This document shows positions 5,166-9,578 of a stretch of DNA of 9,578 nucleotides, one piece after another. Numbering within the stretch: position 1 is the stretch's first letter; every line of letters begins with the position of its first letter. A program made the translations under genes and the position numbers. The stretch lies in the NCBI GenBank assembly GCA_964412905.1, contig CAYPQL010000045.1, positions 1 through 9,578 of the forward strand, read 5' to 3'. The DNA is from CAYPQL01 sp964412905. Its GTDB lineage: Bacteria > Patescibacteriota > Minisyncoccia > JAHIHE01 > JAGLIN01. Below the pieces are notes generated by a model, which was not told the origin of the DNA, did not search any database, and saw only the letters and a program-made list of their open reading frames with translations.

Positions 5166-6758
5166 ATGCTGGATCTTTTAATAAAAAATGGAACTGTGAT
5201 GGACGGCGCCGGGGGGAAAGGTGTTAATGTTGATGTTGGCATAGAAAAAGAAAAAATAACTATTTTGGAAAAAATAGGAAAAACTGAAAAAACAGGAAAA
5301 GTAGAGGCGGTTGAAACGATAGACGCTGGCGGAAAAATTGTTTGTCCCGGGTTTGTTGATATTCTTGACCACTCCGATAATTTTTGGACGCTTTTCACGA
5401 TACCTCGGCTGGACAGCAAAGTTATGGACGGAGTGACGACCATAATTGGCGGAAATTGCGGAACATCTATATCTCCGATTTTAAGCGCGGGATCCGTTGA
5501 GGCAATGAGAAAATGGATTGATCTCGGAAATGTAAACATGAACTGGGACAGGACGGGCAAATTTTTTTCCGAGCTGGAAAAGAAAAGCATCGGCCTTAAT
5601 TTTGGAACTTTAATAGGACACGAAACTCTCAGGAGAGGGCTGATGGGCGACCAAGTCCGAAAAATAACAAATGAAGAAATAAGAATGCTTGGCAGAATGC
5701 TCGCGGAAAGTTTGGAAGCGGGGGCTTTTGGAATGTCAACCGGCCTTGTTTTTTCGCACGCCAAAGCGGCTGCGGCGAATGAAATTAAATTTCTTGTGGA
5801 AATATTAAACAGCTACAAATCTTTATACGCCAGCCATATAAGAGGCGAATCGGAGGAATTGCTGCCCAGCATAAATGAAGCTATGCAAATCGGGAGAGAA
5901 ATGAATGTGTCTATAGAAATCTCGCATTTGAAAGCGGTGGGAAAAAAATATTGGCCGGATATGCGAAAGGCCATTGAAATGATAACCGTTGCCAATGAAG
6001 AAGGGATTGATATCGGTTTTGATATATACCCTTATGACACGACAGGATCCGTCTTGTATGTATTTCTTCCAGACTGGGTTTCTTGCGGAGGAAGAAGAGA
6101 GATGATCAGCAGATTAAAAGATTTTGATTTGAGAAAAAGAATTATAGGCGAAATGAAAGAAATGAATTATGATTATGAAAATATAATTATTTCTATCTGC
6201 CCAAGGCTCAAAGAAGCGGTAGGCAGAAAAATTGCGGATATCGCGGAAAGCCAAGGGATAGAGCCGGAGGAGGCCATAATAGAATTGTTGATAGGCGCAA
6301 ACGGCCATGTCATTGTTTTTAATAGAGGAATTTTGAGCGAAGACAATATAAAACTTGCCTTGCAAAGCCCGCATTCAATAATTTCTTCCGCGGACGCCGC
6401 TTATAATAGCGAGTATGCAAGAACGGGCGAGCTCGTTCATCCAAGATGCTTCGGGACATTTTCAAGAGTTTTGGGAAAATATGTGAGAGAAGAAAAAGTT
6501 TTAAATTTGGAAAGCGCTATTGAAAAAATGACTTCCAAACCGGCTCAAAAAATCGGCCTGAAAGACAGAGGCGTTTTGAAAAAAGGAAATTGGGCGGATA
6601 TAATTATTTTTGATCCGGAAAAGATTATAGACAAGGCTGATTTCACCAACCCGTATCAATATTCCGAGGGCATTGATTATGTAATTATCAACGGAAAAAC
6701 GGTTGTAAAAAACGGCTGGCATACAGGAGAATTGGCGGGGAAGGTTTTGAGGAAATAA
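5166..6758 (+). CDS. N-acyl-D-amino-acid deacylase (D-aminoacylase family amidohydrolase)
   Basis: 530 aa, full length for the family. It hydrolyses N-acyl-D-amino acids to a D-amino acid and a carboxylate in the cytoplasm; no signal peptide is seen. Visible family motifs: N-terminal LLIKNGTVMDG; metal region PGFVDILDHSD (61-71); GGNCG with C98; SHIRGES with H224; ISHLKAVG with H254; SSAD with D410; HPRCFGTFSR (425-434); and C-terminal GNWADIIIFDP. C98, H224 and H254 correspond to the tightly bound zinc site known from Alcaligenes D-aminoacylase, and D410 to its catalytic aspartate. The first histidine of the usual HxH is replaced by leucine (L67) while H69 remains, so the second, weak metal site is probably absent. 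A low-complexity KIGKTEKTGK insertion occupies about 36-45. It follows the PsbP-like gene by 112 bp. Start at 5166 fits the family's usual N-terminus; no Shine-Dalgarno sequence. Exact substrate is unknown. Confidence 0.85.
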   Translation: MLDLLIKNGTVMDGAGGKGVNVDVGIEKEKITILEKIGKTEKTGKVEAVETIDAGGKIVCPGFVDILDHSDNFWTLFTIPRLDSKVMDGVTTIIGGNCGTSISPILSAGSVEAMRKWIDLGNVNMNWDRTGKFFSELEKKSIGLNFGTLIGHETLRRGLMGDQVRKITNEEIRMLGRMLAESLEAGAFGMSTGLVFSHAKAAAANEIKFLVEILNSYKSLYASHIRGESEELLPSINEAMQIGREMNVSIEISHLKAVGKKYWPDMRKAIEMITVANEEGIDIGFDIYPYDTTGSVLYVFLPDWVSCGGRREMISRLKDFDLRKRIIGEMKEMNYDYENIIISICPRLKEAVGRKIADIAESQGIEPEEAIIELLIGANGHVIVFNRGILSEDNIKLALQSPHSIISSADAAYNSEYARTGELVHPRCFGTFSRVLGKYVREEKVLNLESAIEKMTSKPAQKIGLKDRGVLKKGNWADIIIFDPEKIIDKADFTNPYQYSEGIDYVIINGKTVVKNGWHTGELAGKVLRK

Positions 6759-6803
6759 ATCGCTACATTGTTATATTTCCGTATCGCTAAATTGTTTTTA
6801 TGG

Positions 6804-6842
6804 AAAATAAAAAAGAACAAAGCCGGAATTTTAAGCTTTGTT
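6804..6842 (-). terminator. rho-independent terminator of the small minus-strand membrane gene
   Basis: Read on the minus strand, AACAAAGC and GCTTTGTT form a perfect 8-bp stem (6816-6823 / 6835-6842) with an 11-nt loop, followed by CTTTTTTATTTT (complement of 6804-6815). The stem's first base overlaps the TAA stop at 6842-6844. This orientation supports the minus-strand gene being real. Confidence 0.7.
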
Positions 6843-7027
6843 TATTGATTGGTTTTTTTCAAGTATTTTGTTTTCCATTNNNNNNNNNNTTTCAATTCAA
6901 ATATTTTTCTTTTTATCTTATCTTTAGCAACATTAATTATTGTTGTTAAAAAAGCTGCTAAATTCATGATAATAAAGATAAATATAAAGAACATGAAGGA
7001 CGAATTTATTATTTTTTCTATTTTCAT
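6842..7027 (-). CDS. small membrane protein, unknown function, interrupted by an assembly gap
   Basis: About 61 aa starting MKIEKIINSSFMFFIFIFII; one strong hydrophobic helix at about residues 10-33, then a lysine-rich tail (AKDKIKRKIFELK). I do not recognise the family. Support for a real gene: GGAGGG (complement of 7030-7035) sits 2 nt before the ATG, TTGACA/AATAAT boxes lie upstream, and a terminator overlaps the stop. The Shine-Dalgarno spacing is unusually short. The C-terminus is uncertain: the 10-N gap is probably of arbitrary length, and beyond it two minus-strand frames are open (ending KKTNQ, or reading MENKILEKNQSINKA), so the tail shown by the raw frame may be wrong. The opposing plus-strand frame across the same gap is judged a shadow. 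Confidence 0.55.
   Translation of the reverse strand: MKIEKIINSSFMFFIFIFIIMNLAAFLTTIINVAKDKIKRKIFELKXXXXWKTKYLKKTNQ
6880..6889. other. assembly gap (10 N)
   Basis: Ten consecutive N inside the small minus-strand gene. A round 10 suggests a placeholder joining two contigs, not a measured length, so continuity and distance across this point are not guaranteed. Confidence 0.95.
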
Positions 7028-7045
7028 AACCCTCCGCTATAAAAT

Positions 7046-7074
7046 ATTATTATAAAATATCGCATAAATGTCAA
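7046..7074 (-). promoter_or_regulatory. promoter for the small minus-strand gene, overlapping the divergent start codon
   Basis: On the minus strand TTGACA (complement of 7069-7074) is followed after 17 bp by AATAAT (complement of 7046-7051), a 5/6 -10 box. The -35 is perfect and coincides with the ATGTCAA start of the plus-strand NlpC/P60 gene. On the plus strand, TATTAT (7045-7050) or TATAAA (7051-7056) could be the -10 for that gene, giving a leader of only a few nucleotides. Confidence 0.5.
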
Positions 7075-8237
7075 CTTTTGAAAATATTTTGGAAAATCTC
7101 AAAAAAAAATATCAACAAGAATACGGATTTGCTGTTTTTGATATTGAGGCGAAAAATATGAAGTCGGGAATTATAATAAATGGCAAAGTTTTGACGGAAA
7201 ATCAGAAGAGTGAAATTTTGGAGGAGTTGAATAAAAATGAGATAAATATAAAAAAAGATACAAGATACAAGGTACAAGGATACAAAATAAAAGAGAATAT
7301 AAAAGTTCTAAGCGACGCGGACGAGAGAAATGAAATCGGCTGGGCGATAGTTAAAAATAAAATAATAGATTTGAAATCGCGGTTTGTTTCCGGTAAAATA
7401 ATAAACGACAAAATACTAAACCGAATCAGATGTTCGCAAGCGCTTAAGGGCGAGGTTCTGCGGGTTTTATACAAGCATGAAAATCAGTTATTAGTCCAGC
7501 AAAGCGATTTGACTTTGGGGTGGGTGGATAAAAACGAAGTTATTACGAAAAAAAATAGTTTGTGTAAAGAATGGAGAAAAGGGAATTATGCGGTTAAGGG
7601 TAAAGTTATTGATTTTAAGAAAGAATTAATTTTTGACTGTCATTCTGAATTTATTTCAGAATCTATCTTAGATTTCAAGAAAAATAATCCTATACAAACT
7701 GATCAAAAGATTTCTGAGATAAAAACAAGACAAAGCGTAAATCAAAAAAAGATTCTGAAACAATCCTTCGACTATGCTCAGGATGACAAAATACAAAATA
7801 AAATCATTAAAGAAGCGAAAAAATATTTGGGCGCGAAATATGTTCTGGGCGGAAAATCAAAGAACGGAATTGATTGCTCGGGTTTAGTTCAGATTGCGTA
7901 TAAAAATTCTTTGGATATAATTTTGCCAAAGCATTCGTGGGATCAGAAGGAGATGGGGATAAAAATAGATTTAAAAAATATAAAGACGGGGGATTTGGTG
8001 TTTTTGATTAAGAAAGAAAACGGGCATAAGCATGTGGGGATTGCGGAAGTAGTCACACAAAGGCTTAATACTAACACACCCCCAGCCTCTCTCAAGAGGG
8101 GAATTACCGCGATGGAGCCAGCGAGTTTAAATTTAATTCACGCGTCTTTGAATAAGAAAAAAGTTGTGAGGCAAAAGCTGGAAGAAGTTTTTGAGAGCCA
8201 TGATTTTATAGAGGCGAGAAGGGTAATTAGTTTATAA
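7068..8237 (+). CDS. SH3-like plus NlpC/P60 cysteine peptidase with in-frame repeat insertions
   Basis: 389 aa. Residues about 80-160 look like bacterial SH3 domains (GEVLRVL, then LTLGWVDKNEV). The C-terminal NlpC/P60 domain starts about 243 (KIIKEAKKYLGAKYVLGGKS). Catalytic residues: C270 in GIDCSGLVQ, H322 in GHKHVGIAEV, and probably H358 in LIHAS. NlpC/P60 enzymes cleave D-gamma-glutamyl-diamino-acid bonds in peptidoglycan peptides; with tandem SH3 domains this resembles the YkfC/dipeptidyl-peptidase VI group. No signal peptide or membrane helix is visible, so it may act in the cytoplasm on wall peptides. Three repeats are inserted in frame: DTRYKVQGYK (64-73), an HSEFISES...SFDYAQDD segment (191-241) in the linker, and NTPPASLKRGIT (336-347) between H322 and H358. 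The ATG lacks a Shine-Dalgarno sequence and is close to -10-like boxes. Activity despite the third insertion is uncertain. Confidence 0.8.
   Translation: MSTFENILENLKKKYQQEYGFAVFDIEAKNMKSGIIINGKVLTENQKSEILEELNKNEINIKKDTRYKVQGYKIKENIKVLSDADERNEIGWAIVKNKIIDLKSRFVSGKIINDKILNRIRCSQALKGEVLRVLYKHENQLLVQQSDLTLGWVDKNEVITKKNSLCKEWRKGNYAVKGKVIDFKKELIFDCHSEFISESILDFKKNNPIQTDQKISEIKTRQSVNQKKILKQSFDYAQDDKIQNKIIKEAKKYLGAKYVLGGKSKNGIDCSGLVQIAYKNSLDIILPKHSWDQKEMGIKIDLKNIKTGDLVFLIKKENGHKHVGIAEVVTQRLNTNTPPASLKRGITAMEPASLNLIHASLNKKKVVRQKLEEVFESHDFIEARRVISL
7257..7285. repeat. tandem GATACAA-type repeat inside the NlpC/P60 gene
   Basis: Four near-identical 7-8-bp units: GATACAA, GATACAA, GGTACAA, GGATACAA. They encode DTRYKVQGYK (residues 64-73) between the N-terminal segment and the SH3 region. 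I recall DTRYKVQ/TRYKIQ peptides as a frequent product of such iterations in CPR and Bacteroidetes genomes. Confidence 0.7.
7638..7788. repeat. 151-bp palindromic repeat element in frame in the NlpC/P60 gene
   Basis: The ends TGTCATTCTGA (7638-7648) and TCAGGATGACA (7778-7788) are inverted repeats at 10 of 11 positions. Each end carries its own hairpin: ATTCTGAA/TTCAGAAT (7642-7649 / 7655-7662) and ATCCT/AGGAT (7763-7767 / 7780-7784). The left hairpin's right half is mirrored again by GATTCTGAAA at 7751-7760. It encodes residues 191-241, beginning CHSEFISES and ending SFDYAQDD, exactly in the linker before the catalytic domain. Confidence 0.8.
8072..8124. repeat. TAACACACCCC...AGAGGGGAATT repeat in the NlpC/P60 gene
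   Basis: The 34 bp at 8072-8105 match 9320-9353 in murD at 32 positions; weaker similarity (12 of 19) continues to 8124. Its core is a hairpin, CCTCTCT-CA-AGAGGGG, with one G-T pair. It encodes NTPPASLKRGIT and onward (residues 336-352), placed between the catalytic H322 and the probable third catalytic residue H358. Confidence 0.8.
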
Positions 8238-8239
8238 AG

Positions 8240-8269
8240 TTATAAAGTTGAAAGTTTATAAAGTTTTTT
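8240..8269 (+). terminator. weak terminator-like hairpin after the NlpC/P60 gene
   Basis: TTATAAA (8240-8246) and TTTATAA (8255-8261) form an all-AT 7-bp stem with an 8-nt loop, then AG and a run of six T (8264-8269). It lies two bases after the stop. The same TTTATAAAGTT iteration occurs around 255-293 without a gene, so it may be only low-complexity sequence. Confidence 0.35.
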
Positions 8270-8273
8270 ATCG

Positions 8274-8407
8274 TTGGTTCAATTGTCTCAATTGAATCAA
8301 ATGTTTGGATTTCAAAAGTTGTTATTCCATAAATCAAAAAACTTTTTTATAGGAAATATATTTGCGTGAAATCAAAATAAAAGGTTCAATCGAGACGATT
8401 GAACCAA
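8274..8407. repeat. mirror pair of 3-nt-loop hairpins in a convergent intergenic region
   Basis: GGTTCAATTG-TCT-CAATTGAATC (8276-8298) and GGTTCAATCG-AGA-CGATTGAACC (8383-8405) are inverted copies of one hairpin (20 of 23 positions). The symmetry continues: GATTTCA (8308-8314) and TGAAATC (8367-8373) lie at the same 9-bp distance, and AAAAGTT (8314-8320) / AACTTTT (8340-8346) can pair inside. Arms are about 41 bp (33 matches) around a 52-bp centre. On the minus strand the second hairpin is followed by TTTTATTTT, so it could act as a backup terminator for the 84-aa gene. The region lies between two converging genes; an expressed structured RNA or MITE is also possible. Confidence 0.65.
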
Positions 8408-8449
8408 TGCAAGTGAAATTCACAAAATTTGCCTATAAACACAAAACGC

Positions 8450-8467
8450 TCCAGTCAGGAGACTGGA
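8450..8467. repeat. short perfect hairpin TCCAGTC-AGGA-GACTGGA
   Basis: A 7-bp stem with a 4-nt loop, extendable by CG/CG across one mismatch. No T run follows on either strand. A small GTGAA-A-TTCAC palindrome lies shortly upstream at about 8413-8423. Role unknown. Confidence 0.55.
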
Positions 8468-8487
8468 ACGAACGGAGAATGTTAATC

Positions 8488-8509
8488 AAAAAAAAGACCC
8501 ATGGGGTCT
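8488..8509 (-). terminator. rho-independent terminator of the 84-aa minus-strand gene
   Basis: Minus-strand AGACCC-CAT-GGGTCT hairpin (complement of 8495-8509) followed by a run of eight T (complement of 8488-8495, sharing one base with the stem). It overlaps the TAG stop at 8508-8510. Strong, classical form. Confidence 0.8.
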
Positions 8510-8762
8510 ATGAAGAAAGAGGAGAAAAATTAACTTGAAGTCCGTCGATATAATCATCCATCCAACTGCTGATTTTATAATTATATCCTTGAGGATTAAT
8601 CATATTGCCGATATTATCTTTAACCTCATTTGCTGGAGTTATCCAGCAATAACGCGACTTTTTAAATTCAGCTTTTATATTTCCCTCTTCTTTTCCTTTG
8701 CTTACAGTAGCATCCATTGTTATAAGCGCTGCTGTAAAATCATTTATATTTTCTTCGGTCAA
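8508..8762 (-). CDS. hypothetical 84-aa protein, TTG start
   Basis: 84 aa, starting MTEENINDFTAALITMDATV if the TTG at 8760-8762 initiates. I do not recognise the family. It is soluble-looking, with no membrane helix, one cysteine and two tryptophans (SRYCWITPANEV and KISSWMDDYIDG), and a net mixed charge, unlike the lysine-rich shadows typical of AT-rich DNA. Strong gene signals support it: GGAGG (complement of 8771-8775) with 8-nt spacing to the TTG, a near-consensus promoter upstream, and a classical terminator overlapping the stop. No ATG gives a better start. It is divergent from the murD-like gene, with 42 bp between start codons, and convergent with the NlpC/P60 gene. Function unknown. 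Confidence 0.75.
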   Translation of the reverse strand: MTEENINDFTAALITMDATVSKGKEEGNIKAEFKKSRYCWITPANEVKDNIGNMINPQGYNYKISSWMDDYIDGLQVNFSPLSS

Positions 8763-8782
8763 AATTATAACCTCCTGTTATT

Positions 8783-8811
8783 TATAATAATCCTATTTTT
8801 AAATATGTCAA
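8783..8811. promoter_or_regulatory. overlapping divergent promoters of the 84-aa gene and murD
   Basis: Minus strand: perfect TTGACA (complement of 8806-8811), 16-bp spacer, TATTAT (complement of 8784-8789), giving a start just before the GGAGG. Plus strand: perfect TATAAT at 8783-8788, 16 nt before the murD ATG, implying a leader of about 10 nt; no good -35 is visible for it. The two -10 boxes occupy the same bases, so the promoters should exclude each other. The minus -35 lies on the murD start codon region. Confidence 0.6.
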
Positions 8812-9578
8812 GACAATTTGAAAATAAACTCCAGTATTATAAAACCAAAAACATCCACATCGTCGGAATAGGCTCCGCGGAGGGGAGCGCGATTGGGGAA
8901 TTTTTGGTTGGGAATAAGATTTCTTCCATTACCGGACATGATTTTTCTGCGGAGGCGGATTTCAAGAAAGCGTTTTTTAGGACGCATTTGAGTTTAAAAT
9001 TGAAAGAGAGGGAAGAGGCGCTGAAGCATCTTTTGAATTTGCCGATAAAAATAAATTTCCAAGATCATTATCTGGAAGGAATAGAAAACGCGGATATGGT
9101 TTTTGTTTCGCAGGTGTGGTTCAAGTATCCGCAGAATTTGCCAATTTTGAAAGATTTATATGACAATGGCGTGCCGTTTAAAACTATTACTAACTTATAT
9201 TTCGAGCTTGCGCCGTGCAAAATTATTTCTGTCACAGGAACGAATGGGAAGACGACGACGGCGAGATTGATAAATAGTATTTTTGAAGCTGAATATGAAT
9301 TTGCAAAAAGGCTCTATATTAACACACCCCTAGCCCCTCTCAAGAGGGGAATTGCTACTACAGAGACAGCGATTGGGGTTCCTAAAATTTATTTTGCGGG
9401 AAACGACCGTCAGAATATTCAGGTGCTGGATAAATTAGACGAGATGAAAAAAGATGATGTTTTGATTTTGGAAACAAGCAGCACGCAGCTACTTTTAAAT
9501 TCCGGCATAAGCCCGCATATCGGTGTGATTACAAATATAACCCCCAATCATATTGATGATCATGGAAGTTTTGAAAAT
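8805..9578 (+). CDS. MurD-type ligase (UDP-N-acetylmuramoylalanine--D-glutamate ligase), 3' end outside the window
   Basis: 258 codons are open to the last base, so the C-terminal domain is missing. Mur ligases activate the muramoyl-peptide carboxylate with ATP and add the next amino acid; MurD adds D-glutamate in the cytoplasm. Visible: N-terminal nucleotide-sugar domain with IHIVGIGSAEGSAIG (17-31); P-loop SVTGTNGKTTT (142-152, K149); AGN (198-200), matching the GGN of MurD; LETSSTQLL (222-230), matching ELSSFQL; and NITPNHIDDHGS (244-255), matching the family NITPDHLDRHGS. The latter motifs favour MurD over MurC or MurE. Residues 173-191 (NTPLAPLKRGIA and onward) come from a repeat inserted between the P-loop helix and the AGN strand. 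No Shine-Dalgarno sequence; a TATAAT at 8783 suggests a near-leaderless transcript. Confidence 0.8.
   Translation, partial: MSRQFENKLQYYKTKNIHIVGIGSAEGSAIGEFLVGNKISSITGHDFSAEADFKKAFFRTHLSLKLKEREEALKHLLNLPIKINFQDHYLEGIENADMVFVSQVWFKYPQNLPILKDLYDNGVPFKTITNLYFELAPCKIISVTGTNGKTTTARLINSIFEAEYEFAKRLYINTPLAPLKRGIATTETAIGVPKIYFAGNDRQNIQVLDKLDEMKKDDVLILETSSTQLLLNSGISPHIGVITNITPNHIDDHGSFEN
9320..9378. repeat. TAACACACCCC...AGAGGGGAATT repeat in frame in murD
   Basis: Second copy of the repeat at 8072, 32 of 34 identical in the core (9320-9353). The hairpin CCCCTCT-CA-AGAGGGG is perfect here. The element plausibly runs to GGGG at 9375-9378, whose pairing with the leading ACCCC gives short terminal inverted repeats. 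It encodes residues 173-191 in the ATP-binding domain without breaking the frame. Confidence 0.8.

Noticed and set aside
5162..5764. 200-aa minus-strand reading frame antisense to the D-aminoacylase
   Set aside because: The plus strand carries unmistakable amidohydrolase motifs through the whole overlap; the serine/proline-rich antisense product is a shadow.
6849..7055. 68-aa plus-strand reading frame across the N gap
   Set aside because: It is antisense to a frame with a Shine-Dalgarno site, promoter and terminator, and has no start signals of its own.
8274..8407. Retron or similar reverse-transcribed RNA element
   Set aside because: No reverse transcriptase gene lies nearby and the fold lacks the paired a1/a2 layout around a msr-msd; only the hairpin symmetry is suggestive.
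558..9578. Alternative genetic code with UGA read as glycine, known in some CPR lineages
   Set aside because: The conserved genes read through in the standard code with normal GGN glycines and no in-frame TGA at conserved positions.

Overview
This AT-rich window, with compact genes and many short palindromic repeats (several inside reading frames), looks like a candidate phyla radiation (Patescibacteria/Parcubacteria-type) genome or metagenome bin. The basis is gene content and repeat style, including in-frame peptides such as HSEFISES, SFDYAQDD and TPxAxLKRGI that I recall from such genomes. No rRNA, tRNA or other taxonomic marker is present. A 10-N assembly gap lies at 6880-6889. The standard genetic code fits: the seven intact reading frames that close inside the window end in TAA or TAG.

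Layout. Positions 1-557 are non-coding and repeat-rich (two identical 55-bp double-hairpin repeats, AT-rich iterations, a 21-bp-arm inverted repeat). 558-2270 encodes a polytopic GT-C-like membrane protein with a palindrome inserted in frame. 2380-3135 is a defective IS982-family element whose transposase has lost its central catalytic section. 3136-4160 is a graveyard: the 3' end of a membrane/lipoprotein-type gene, the first ten codons of a second D-aminoacylase copy, a nested inverted-repeat element, and the 3' end of a DUF4143 ATPase gene. 4163-5053 (membrane-anchored PsbP-like protein) and 5166-6758 (N-acyl-D-amino-acid deacylase) form the intact version of the gene junction that survives as the remnant at 3136-3400.

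From 6804 to the end two similar modules appear. Each pairs a small minus-strand gene (61 or 84 aa, with a Shine-Dalgarno sequence and a terminator hairpin overlapping its stop) with a divergent plus-strand cell-wall gene: an SH3/NlpC-P60 peptidase at 7068-8237 and a MurD-type ligase from 8805 running off the window. In both modules the plus-strand start ATGTCAA is, read on the other strand, a TTGACA -35 box for the small gene. No plus-strand gene here has a recognisable Shine-Dalgarno sequence.

Functionally, D-aminoacylase, a signal-less NlpC/P60 peptidase and MurD all handle D-amino-acid or peptidoglycan-peptide chemistry, so the right half may serve wall synthesis or recycling; this is inference from proximity. 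The most unusual feature is the number of different repeat families inserted in frame into genes: one in the membrane protein, three in the NlpC/P60 gene, and one in murD that also occurs in the NlpC/P60 gene.
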